Origin: Gimesia benthica
Lineage (GTDB): Bacteria; Planctomycetota; Planctomycetia; Planctomycetales; Planctomycetaceae
Direction: 5' to 3'
DNA length: 64,000 nucleotides
Assembly (NCBI RefSeq): GCF_009720525.1
Contig: NZ_CP043930.1
Location: forward strand, 6,894,001 to 6,958,000
Shown here: one piece after another, positions 43,761 through 52,401 of the stretch
How positions within the stretch are numbered: position 1 is the first letter of the stretch
Layout of the letters: every line of letters begins with the position of its first letter
Notes under the pieces: model-generated
Database searches by the model: none
Seen by the model: only the letters and a program-made list of their open reading frames with translations
What the model was told of the DNA's origin: nothing
Position numbers and translations under genes: made by a program

Positions 43761-44654
43761 ATGGGCCGTTATGGAAAACTGTTTTTAGTGGGCGTATTGA
43801 TTGTAGCTGGAGGCTGTATGCCCGGCGTGCATGTAAAGAAAAACCCTGCAGATAAGGATAAAGGAATTCGCTACTACCGCCCCAAGCCGTACCTGTTTAT
43901 TTACCCCGCTGGTCGTGAAACAACCTCGTATACAGATAAAGGGGTGAAGAAATCAACGGTGGCGGACAAAAGTGACGAGTTCGTGAACATCGAACTTCAG
44001 TATCTACCCGACTTCTCTGAGGAATATGCCATTGATGTCCGCACCGGTTTCGGTACCGCCAATGTCGAAATTACCCTGGAGGATGGCTGGAACCTGACTG
44101 GCATTAACCAGGACCTGGACTCGCAGACAGACGAAAACCTGCAGGGAATCGCCAGCGTATTGCAGTCTGCCAGCAGCATAGTTCCGGGCACGGATGAGGC
44201 AGCGCCAAAAGAGAAAGGCACTCTTGGAAAGACGCAAAAATTTGTGGTTCCTGCGACCAACGTCCCGCTCGGATATTACGAATCGGTTATCATTGAAACC
44301 TGTGTCGGGAAAAACAGAATCAAGAAGCAGCTCTGTGGCTGGCGGTATGTTGGCTTTGCTCCCTTCAACTCCTGTCCGGATATGCTTTATACCGGTCCAA
44401 CCGATGAGGACGCAGACGCCATTTACGGGTTAGCCTTTCGGTATGGTGCCATGACGTTTGTCAAACTGGGAGAGATGAAATATCCAGATGTGTCTACGAG
44501 AAAACCCGTAGATACCATTGGGACAGTCCAGGTCAGTGATGAAATGGGGAACGTGACAGAATTGAAGCAGGACGCTGTACCACCCGCGCCTGGAGTCGGC
44601 TTGAAACAGGACAAGTTGTCACTGCCGCCGTCGCTCTACCAGCAAAAGCTCTGA
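43761..44654 (+). CDS. Lipoprotein of unknown function
   Basis: 297 residues. Signal peptide with lipobox VAGGC, Cys at residue 19, so it is anchored in a membrane. The mature protein has RYYRPKPYLFIYPAG near the start, then a beta-rich body, NVEITLEDGWNLTGINQDLD, and a proline-rich end. The gene has an excellent ribosome site (AGGAGG, seven bases). No recognised domain; planctomycete-specific hypothetical. It is followed by a bidirectional terminator shared with the convergent gene at 44745, and stands as a single transcription unit. Confidence 0.75.
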   Translation: MGRYGKLFLVGVLIVAGGCMPGVHVKKNPADKDKGIRYYRPKPYLFIYPAGRETTSYTDKGVKKSTVADKSDEFVNIELQYLPDFSEEYAIDVRTGFGTANVEITLEDGWNLTGINQDLDSQTDENLQGIASVLQSASSIVPGTDEAAPKEKGTLGKTQKFVVPATNVPLGYYESVIIETCVGKNRIKKQLCGWRYVGFAPFNSCPDMLYTGPTDEDADAIYGLAFRYGAMTFVKLGEMKYPDVSTRKPVDTIGTVQVSDEMGNVTELKQDAVPPAPGVGLKQDKLSLPPSLYQQKL

Positions 44655-44700
44655 GCAACAGATCCACAGAAAAGTAAATCAGAGTCGAAGAGACGCATCC

Positions 44701-44746
44701 GAAAACAAGTCCCTCACAATCGAGTGAGGACTTGTTTTCGTTTTTT
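44701..44746. terminator. Bidirectional terminator
   Basis: GAAAACAAGTC pairs with GACTTGTTTTC, continued by CCTCAC/GTGAGG with one bulged base, then TTTTTT on the plus strand. It is placed between the lipoprotein gene (plus) and the paralogue gene (minus), and serves both. Confidence 0.8.
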
Positions 44747-45791
44747 ACTTTTGCTTCAACAGTTGTTTTCCATCAATGACAATCCCCTCCGGGAAATCCA
44801 GCTTCGTGAAGGTATCCGCCGGGAGACTCGGGTCAAGTTCCACCGATTCGACGACATACGCCTCCTGCCATCCCACCTGTTGTTTCTTTTTCAGAACATA
44901 CATGATCCAGTCCAGGCGGTCCGTATGAAATGTCCGGGGGAACCAGACGCCGGGACGCACTTCCAGCCACTCATCGACCCAGGTTTCGCTTTGTGGGATT
45001 TCTGTCGATCGGGAAAACTGATAAGTCATAGCCTGCACCGGAAGCAGATTCCGCTCGCGGGCCAGCCAGAGCACATCTCGATGTTCGGACTTGCCCGAGT
45101 TTCGCCTCCGGTCGATCTGCACTTTGATACACTTCAGCCCCTGGACCGTTTCCTCTCCCAGTATTTCTGTTGTATATGCTGTCCGGTTGTCGTAATTAGG
45201 CAGGCCAGGAGACGCAGCGACCGCGGAAGTTCCTTTCAGCCAGGTGGAGAGTGGAATCCGAGGACCATGATTGGACAGCAGCATATGCGGTCTTAACAGA
45301 TTCTCCATGCGTAACTGTTCGTGGGTGATGTCGCCGTGTCCTCCTGTCTGTCGTTCATTGGTGGTGAGGCCCCGGTCCCGGTCATAGTGAAAGAATTTTT
45401 GCAGAGTCTCGCCATTATAGACCTGGCAGGACTGCTCTGTGCCAATGTTGAAATGATGATAAGGCTTGTCGGGGGGGACAATGTAACCCTGTTTAAAACG
45501 TCCTTTCGTCTGTTTTTCCTGACGGTATTTCTCTCCCTGCACAATCAGAGTCAGTTCCGACTTCAGATTCGTCTGCTTCTCGGGATCAGCGGGTTTCAGT
45601 GGTTGTTGATAGAGTAACTGCATCTGGAGCTTGAGATTCCTGTACAAGGCTTCCTGCTGTTCCACGTCTCGAATCAGTGTCTGCAGCTCTGCTGACTCCT
45701 TGCCCTGTGGCTGGTCAGCCTGGATGCGCGTAGCCGACATCAGTAACAGTACCAGCGATCCAGAAATCATAATCGATTTGACTGCCTGCAT
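44745..45791 (-). CDS. Secreted protein of unknown function, paralogue B
   Basis: 348 residues; signal peptide near the N-terminus. Shared motifs with paralogues A (40807) and C (45804): helical start LQTLIRDVEQQEALYRNLKL, RPHMLLSNHGPRIPLSTWL, LARERNLLPVQAMTY and RPGVWFPRTFHTDR. AAGGAG six bases before ATG. It follows paralogue C after only 12 bases, so both are in one operon, itself preceded by a lipoprotein gene. The recent duplication of a secreted protein suggests specificity differences, for example for different substrates. Function unknown. Confidence 0.75.
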   Translation of the reverse strand: MQAVKSIMISGSLVLLLMSATRIQADQPQGKESAELQTLIRDVEQQEALYRNLKLQMQLLYQQPLKPADPEKQTNLKSELTLIVQGEKYRQEKQTKGRFKQGYIVPPDKPYHHFNIGTEQSCQVYNGETLQKFFHYDRDRGLTTNERQTGGHGDITHEQLRMENLLRPHMLLSNHGPRIPLSTWLKGTSAVAASPGLPNYDNRTAYTTEILGEETVQGLKCIKVQIDRRRNSGKSEHRDVLWLARERNLLPVQAMTYQFSRSTEIPQSETWVDEWLEVRPGVWFPRTFHTDRLDWIMYVLKKKQQVGWQEAYVVESVELDPSLPADTFTKLDFPEGIVIDGKQLLKQK

Positions 45792-45803
45792 GGGGAACTC
45801 CTT

Positions 45804-46907
45804 TTATTCTTTTTCCGCCGGTCTTATTTTCTCTTCACCGACGATATATTTACTCTGCTGGTGATTGAACCGGGATCTCACCGTGGTCCCCTTGGGAAAT
45901 ATGAGGGCCGAAAATTCCTGCTTCTGCACTTCCGGATGGAGCGTGATCTTTTGAGCGGTGTACTGCCTCCGCCAGTCGATCTCGTAAGTACCATTATATT
46001 TGAATAAAATCAGATTATAGCGATCGATGTGAGCCTGAAGCGGGAACCAGACGCCGGGGCCCAGTTGCTGCCATTTGTCGACGAACGCCTCTTTGCACGG
46101 TTTCTCTCGTGAAAACCGGTCGTGATAGGTTATGATCTTCACCGGGATCAGGTTCCGCTCCTGGGCCAGCCACAAGATCTGCTTCGAGAACCGGACACCA
46201 CTGTCATTCAACCGTTCGACTACGACCTGGGTGCACTTCAATCCCTGAATCTCCCCCGTCCCTTCAATCCAGGCTTTGACCTGGAATGGCTTGGGGTGAG
46301 CAGGTAATCCCGGAAAATGAACCATGGCTTTCTTTCCGCTCAAGAAAATCGAAAGCGGGACGTGGGGGGAGCTCTCGAGCAGCATGTGCGGACGTCCGTA
46401 GTTTTCCATTCGCTTGGGTAAATCTGAGATTTCTCCCAGTTTGTTCTGATTGCGTTGACCAACCGCGCGCGGGGATTCATGATCAAATTCATGGAAGCGA
46501 CGATAGGTGGTTCCGTCAAACAGCGTCAGCGTTGTATTCATCCCCTCCAGGAAGTGCCTCTGATTTTTCCGGGGTTTCTGCGTAAGTAATCGAAAATTAC
46601 CCGCAGTGGTCTCCTCCTGGCGGAATTTCTCTCCCTGTAACAGAATCGAGTATTCCGTCTCATTTTCGACCTTCCACGTGGGGCGGGTATTACCAGGCGG
46701 CTGTTGGTAATTCTCGTGCAGTTTCAGTTCCAGCTCAGAATAGAAAGCTTCCTGCTGTTCCAGTTCGTTGATCAGTGCCTGCAGTTCCTGGTCTTGTTCT
46801 GAATGCTGGTCCTGCTGAGGAGCGGCGGACAGGCTGATGGGTGTTAGCAGCAGCAGGTAGAGGCAGGAACCCACCACTTTCTGAAATATCGCCTGATTCG
46901 GTTTCAT
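45804..46907 (-). CDS. Secreted protein of unknown function, paralogue C
   Basis: 367 residues from ATG 46907 (GTG at 46910 is equally possible). Signal peptide VVGSCLYLLLLTPISLSA. Shares with paralogues A and B the LQALINELEQQEAFYSELEL start, RPHMLLESSPHVPLSIFL, LAQERNLIPVKIITY and GPGVWFPLQAHIDRY. It has a longer beta-rich middle than B. Second gene of an operon that begins with the lipoprotein at 47440 (26-base gap). Function unknown; probably periplasmic. Confidence 0.75.
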   Translation of the reverse strand: MKPNQAIFQKVVGSCLYLLLLTPISLSAAPQQDQHSEQDQELQALINELEQQEAFYSELELKLHENYQQPPGNTRPTWKVENETEYSILLQGEKFRQEETTAGNFRLLTQKPRKNQRHFLEGMNTTLTLFDGTTYRRFHEFDHESPRAVGQRNQNKLGEISDLPKRMENYGRPHMLLESSPHVPLSIFLSGKKAMVHFPGLPAHPKPFQVKAWIEGTGEIQGLKCTQVVVERLNDSGVRFSKQILWLAQERNLIPVKIITYHDRFSREKPCKEAFVDKWQQLGPGVWFPLQAHIDRYNLILFKYNGTYEIDWRRQYTAQKITLHPEVQKQEFSALIFPKGTTVRSRFNHQQSKYIVGEEKIRPAEKE

Positions 46908-46936
46908 CACAATTGCTTTCTATCCAGAGCCAGTTC

Positions 46937-47440
46937 TCACTGATCCAGATCAATCACCAGGCACGGATTGCCTCCATAATGTAAAGCGACCTGTTTGTAA
47001 TCACCATTGGGAATACACCATTCCACGACCATCTCTGTTCCGGGAGGCTGTTCAAAATCGTCGAACAGGATTTTTCCGTCATTGTCGACCCAGAACATCA
47101 CGTCGTTGAAGAAACCTTCTATATAGTCCTCGTCGGCTTCCGAGGCCTCTTTTCCCGGGGGACTGAAACCATAATCATCCAGGTCGAGTTGCTCACGCTG
47201 CAGTACCAGAACACGCGTGTATTCCTGGTCATCATCAGGAAAGGTGGTCTTGCGATCCACAACCGCGACTTGCACGTAAGCAGCCGGGTTCTTCAAAGCC
47301 GCTTTCAGTTGATCCTGATACTTCACCAGTTCCTGCTGAAGCGTCTGCTCTTCTTCCGTCATTTCTTTGGGAGTGTAAGGTTTTGTGCAACTGCACATCA
47401 GCAGCGGTATCAGAGACAGAAAGCAGATGAATGGTTTCAT
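46937..47440 (-). CDS. Small lipoprotein of unknown function
   Basis: 167 residues from ATG 47440; the upstream extension of the frame lacks support. Signal peptide ICFLSLIPLLMCSC gives a lipobox-like end (Cys about residue 19), followed by a coiled-coil-prone helix (EEEQTLQQELVKYQDQLKAAL) and an acidic beta-rich body with QVALHYGGNPCLVIDLDQ at the end. First gene of the operon with paralogues C and B, so it may act with them at the membrane. No recognised family. Confidence 0.65.
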   Translation of the reverse strand: MKPFICFLSLIPLLMCSCTKPYTPKEMTEEEQTLQQELVKYQDQLKAALKNPAAYVQVAVVDRKTTFPDDDQEYTRVLVLQREQLDLDDYGFSPPGKEASEADEDYIEGFFNDVMFWVDNDGKILFDDFEQPPGTEMVVEWCIPNGDYKQVALHYGGNPCLVIDLDQ

Positions 47441-47785
47441 GTTTGCAAGACTTCCATGCGGGGAATTGTAATGACAAGTGACAAACGTTTGCAGAAAAGA
47501 ATGTCTCATTTGTGGAACATCTGTTGAGTCGTATCGGCAATCAGCACACTCAAGATGGTGAATTTGCAGATAGCGATCACCTGTTTATATCCTCTGATTG
47601 TATAGTGACTTGTTGCGAAATGAAAACATTTTTTCGTCGGGACATCCCGCACAATTCATCCAATCGCCGAGTCAAACAGGGATCGCTCCAGAATCTCTCA
47701 GGAAATCTGGGAGAAACACACACATCATGAAAAATGGGGTAAACTTAATGCTGGATAGATAAAACATTCCAGAGAAAACAGAATC
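47441..47785. other. Divergent intergenic region, lipoprotein operon / TadE genes
   Basis: 345 bases without a gene. It carries the promoters for both directions. A short palindrome CGGGACATCCCG is at 47638-47649 and TATAGT at about 47600-47605 may be part of a promoter for the TadE genes. Nothing else distinct. Confidence 0.45.
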
Positions 47786-48226
47786 ATGCAGAATACGCAA
47801 CACACCAAATCACGATTGCGTCGGTTTCATCAGCGTTCTGGTGCCGCCTCGGTTGAGATGGCCATCGTCGCTCCTCTTTTCTTTCTGATGATTATGGGGC
47901 TGGTTGAATTTACCCGTATGGGTATGGTCAAGCAGGCCCTGACCGACGCCGCCCGGGCCGGGTGCCGGAAAGCCGTGCTTGTCGGCACGATTACCACTTC
48001 TAACGCGGAATCCATTATCCGCGATCACATGCAGGCCACGATCGCCAGTGCCAATGATGCCAGCCTCTGCCGCATCAGTTTTGAGCCGACCGAGCTTGAA
48101 GGACTGGAATCTGGTACCACCATCACAGCTACCGTCGAAGTCAATTACTCCGACGTTTCCTGGATAGTTCCCCGCTTCTTGAATCAGTCTGTCCTGCGAG
48201 GACAGTCGACGATGAAACGGGAATGA
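47786..48226 (+). CDS. TadE-like pseudopilin (first)
   Basis: 146 residues. The TadE signature occupies the N-terminus: RSGAASVEMAIVAPLFFLMIMG then LVEFTRMGMVKQALTDAARAG, a single transmembrane helix with a Glu at the fifth mature position. TadE is a minor pseudopilin of tight-adherence (Flp) systems. There is no weak or missing part, but no flp pilin, tadA ATPase or tadB/C gene is seen in this window. It is the first of three genes (TadE, TadE, TadG) in a row; 40 bases separate it from the next. Confidence 0.88.
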   Translation: MQNTQHTKSRLRRFHQRSGAASVEMAIVAPLFFLMIMGLVEFTRMGMVKQALTDAARAGCRKAVLVGTITTSNAESIIRDHMQATIASANDASLCRISFEPTELEGLESGTTITATVEVNYSDVSWIVPRFLNQSVLRGQSTMKRE

Positions 48227-48266
48227 CCGTCCGCTCAACAATAGAACCAACGGGAGGAACTGAAGC

Positions 48267-48764
48267 ATGCTCACCCAGCGCAAAACAGCTTTAGCTCAGA
48301 AATCTTCTCAACGAAAAGGCGTCGCAGCAGTGGAGTGTGCCCTGGTGGCACCATTACTGGTGCTGATTACCCTGGGAGCAATCGACTCTGGCCAGTTCGT
48401 GAACATGGCACAGGTCGTGAACGACGCTTCCTATGCAGGAGCGCGACAGGCATCACAGAATACGGCTCTCAATCAGTCCGAGGTTCGGGCTGTGGTTCTG
48501 AATTATTTCGTCCAGCAGTTTCCCCATGTCTCGGCCACTCAAATTGACAGTGCCTTAACGGTCAATGTTTACCGCAGTCTGAATATTTCACTGCTCGAAG
48601 GTGATCTAACAGCAGTTTTAAATGGTGATCTATCGACGCTCGTGACCGGAGAGCCGGTCGCCGTCCAGGTCATCTTTCGCTACGACTCCGTTCGCTGGTT
48701 AACCGGCTTCCCGGGACTTGACGGGAGATCCGTCGAGACCACCACCGTGATGCGACGTGAATGA
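48267..48764 (+). CDS. TadE-like pseudopilin (second)
   Basis: 165 residues; GGAGG nine bases before the ATG. RKGVAAVECALVAPLLVLITLG is the TadE N-terminal helix with the conserved Glu, then AIDSGQFVNMAQVVNDASYAG. It is longer than the first copy, with an extended C-terminal beta domain. Two TadE-type proteins side by side are common in planctomycetes. Tight-adherence machinery partners are not in the window. Confidence 0.88.
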   Translation: MLTQRKTALAQKSSQRKGVAAVECALVAPLLVLITLGAIDSGQFVNMAQVVNDASYAGARQASQNTALNQSEVRAVVLNYFVQQFPHVSATQIDSALTVNVYRSLNISLLEGDLTAVLNGDLSTLVTGEPVAVQVIFRYDSVRWLTGFPGLDGRSVETTTVMRRE

Positions 48765-48819
48765 CTGTTGGCCAAATCAGAGCAGGTAAAAGTAGAAATC
48801 AGGTAGAGAGGCAAATGAA

Positions 48820-49923
48820 ATGCGCGTTCATCGGACAGTAATCGCGAAAGACAGACAGCGACGGAATCGCAAAGGGGCAATTGCGGTCTTCACGGCCGTG
48901 CTGATGGTTCCCCTGCTGGGAATGGTGGCGTTCACGGTTGACTATGGTTACCTGCTTAAAAAACGGGCTGACCTGCAGCGTGCTGCGGATGCGGCTGTGC
49001 TGGCGGCGGTGCGGGATCTGCTTCCCGATGCAGACGGCTACCAGGACCTGGTGAAAGTCCGGGCGCGGGTTCGCGAGTATGTCGCCTATAATCTGAAAGA
49101 CATTCCCGATTTCGTCGTTCTCGATTCTGATATAGAAATCGGTCGCTATGATCCCAGTACAGTCTATGATAACTTCACCCTTCTGGACTGGGGAACCTTT
49201 GATACCGTTCGAGTGACTTTGAGATTCGACCAATCTGCCAACTCGCCCGTCTCATTGTTCTTCGCCCGCATCCTGGGAATCAACGAGTCCGCCGTCCGTG
49301 CTTCTTCAACGGCTATCCTACAGAAGGGCAGCCTGCTGACACCAGGTGTCGGAGTCCTCCCTTTTACCATTCCCAAGTCGGAATGGGACAACACTGAGTT
49401 GGGAGAGGTCTGGAGCATCTACGGCGATGGTCGGCTGGAAGACAATATTGGAGCTGCGATCCCCGGGAACTGGGGGACCCTCGATATCGGCGGGAGTCTC
49501 AACAGTACCGACGACATGCGGGACCAGATTCTAAACGGCTTAAGGCAGAATGATCTGGACGCGCTGAATACGCAGGGACGTATTCCTTCGAATGAATACA
49601 TCGACAGCCGGGTTCCATTATACATGTCTGGTGACCCCGGGCTCTCCTCCGGTCTGAAACTGGCCATCAATGCCATCGAAGGGCAGAAACGTCTGATTCC
49701 CATTTATGATTCTGCAGATAGTAGCGGCAGTCACGTGGAATTCCACGTCGTGGGCTGGGCGGTCTGCGAAGTCATCGACTCACACTGGGGTGGGGAAAAA
49801 AATACTTATCTGCGTATCAAGAAGTCGCATCTTTACGATGCCCTGTTGAAGCCACAGACCGATCTGAGCATCACGACAGGAGTCGTGGAAGGGGCCTTTG
49901 CTGCTCCGGCGATGGTGGAATGA
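48820..49923 (+). CDS. TadG-like protein
   Basis: 367 residues. RKGAIAVFTAVLMVPLLGMVAFTVDYG is the TadG N-terminal membrane region (shown here in two parts: VFTAVLMVPLLGMVAFTVDY) with KKRADLQRAADAAVLAA after it. The rest is an extracytoplasmic domain without a von Willebrand domain, shorter than TadG proteins from proteobacteria. The gene is third in the TadE-TadE-TadG row. It probably forms part of a Tad pilus base or a simplified surface structure. Confidence 0.85.
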   Translation: MRVHRTVIAKDRQRRNRKGAIAVFTAVLMVPLLGMVAFTVDYGYLLKKRADLQRAADAAVLAAVRDLLPDADGYQDLVKVRARVREYVAYNLKDIPDFVVLDSDIEIGRYDPSTVYDNFTLLDWGTFDTVRVTLRFDQSANSPVSLFFARILGINESAVRASSTAILQKGSLLTPGVGVLPFTIPKSEWDNTELGEVWSIYGDGRLEDNIGAAIPGNWGTLDIGGSLNSTDDMRDQILNGLRQNDLDALNTQGRIPSNEYIDSRVPLYMSGDPGLSSGLKLAINAIEGQKRLIPIYDSADSSGSHVEFHVVGWAVCEVIDSHWGGEKNTYLRIKKSHLYDALLKPQTDLSITTGVVEGAFAAPAMVE

Positions 49924-50040
49924 GCCCGGACGAGATAGCTCGGAACTGAGAGGCCCGGGGTGGGATGCTTTAATGCTTCCGGGAGGGGCATCAGGCTCCC
50001 ACCCTTTTTATTTTTTCCAGTGCTCGCTATTGTCTGCTTT

Positions 50041-50907
50041 ATGCATCAGGAACCCGAATTCAGACAGTCCCGCGCGCTCCGCGACCTGCAATGGGCCATC
50101 GAAAGTCCCTCGCTCATTACGCAGCCCGATCAAGAGAGTGAACTTCCTGATCTGCCCCCACTCAACCTGATCGACCCACGGGAACTGGAAGCGTTTCTGG
50201 CACCTTATGCCCGCTTCCGCATTGGCGAATATTTCGAGGGACTGGTTCTCTACTGGCTGGAGCGGATTCGGGGCGTCAATATCATTGCCCAGCATCAGCA
50301 GGTCTTTGAAAATCAGCAGACCATCGGCGAAATTGATTTCCTGTTCCAGGACGAAGCGGGCGTCCTGACTCACTGGGAAACCGCCGTCAAATTCTATCTG
50401 TATTGCCCCGAGGTCAATGCGACGGGCAGCCACTTTGTCGGTCCCAATGTGAAAGATACTTTCGAGAGGAAGATGCGACGACTGTTCGCGCATCAGCTCC
50501 CGTTGAGCCAGCAGCATTTTTCGGATGTCACCCGCAGAGAGGCTTTCGTCAAAGGCTGGCTGTTCTATCATCCCGATCATGAACGTCCCACGCAGTTACC
50601 GGACCATCTCTCCCCGCAGCATGCCCGGGGCGTCTGGCTCCCCTTTCAAGAACTGGCCCGACTCTTAAATCAGGGACCGGATCCCCGTTTTCTCATTCGG
50701 GAAAAACCGGACTGGCTCTCCCCCGCATTCTGTAGCAATACAGACCCGGCACTGATCGATTATAACGAACTGCACCGCTACCTCGGAGCGCATTTCCAAA
50801 AGTCCACACGCCCGATTCTGATCAGCGTCTTAACCTTACACGACGCATTCTATCGCGAAAGCGAACGGGTTTTCGTCGTCCCCGACCACTGGCCGCAGAT
50901 TCATTAA
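50041..50907 (+). CDS. DUF1853 family protein
   Basis: 288 residues from ATG 50041; the earlier ATG at 49960 would add a hydrophobic stretch that is not part of the family. EPEFRQSRALRDLQWAIESPS is the family start, then FLAPYARFRIGEYFEGLVLYW and GEIDFLFQDEAGVLTHWETAVK, a PD-(D/E)XK nuclease-like strand pattern, and KDTFERKMRRLFAHQLPLSQ. DUF1853 proteins have no assigned role; the fold suggests a nucleic-acid-related function. It stands between the Tad genes and the dGTPase. Confidence 0.85.
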   Translation: MHQEPEFRQSRALRDLQWAIESPSLITQPDQESELPDLPPLNLIDPRELEAFLAPYARFRIGEYFEGLVLYWLERIRGVNIIAQHQQVFENQQTIGEIDFLFQDEAGVLTHWETAVKFYLYCPEVNATGSHFVGPNVKDTFERKMRRLFAHQLPLSQQHFSDVTRREAFVKGWLFYHPDHERPTQLPDHLSPQHARGVWLPFQELARLLNQGPDPRFLIREKPDWLSPAFCSNTDPALIDYNELHRYLGAHFQKSTRPILISVLTLHDAFYRESERVFVVPDHWPQIH

Positions 50908-51051
50908 CCAAATCGCTTTGTGAAAAGTAAATCACATCTCTGTTCCAGCGGACTCACTTCCTTCTGATTTGCACCAGATCTGTGTATAATCCCGCACCGT
51001 GTATGATAACGAAACTGCTGCAGCTGAATCAGATGAGACCTTGAGACCATA

Positions 51052-52389
<1,338 letters not shown>

Positions 52390-52401
52390 TGCGATCGTAG
52401 C

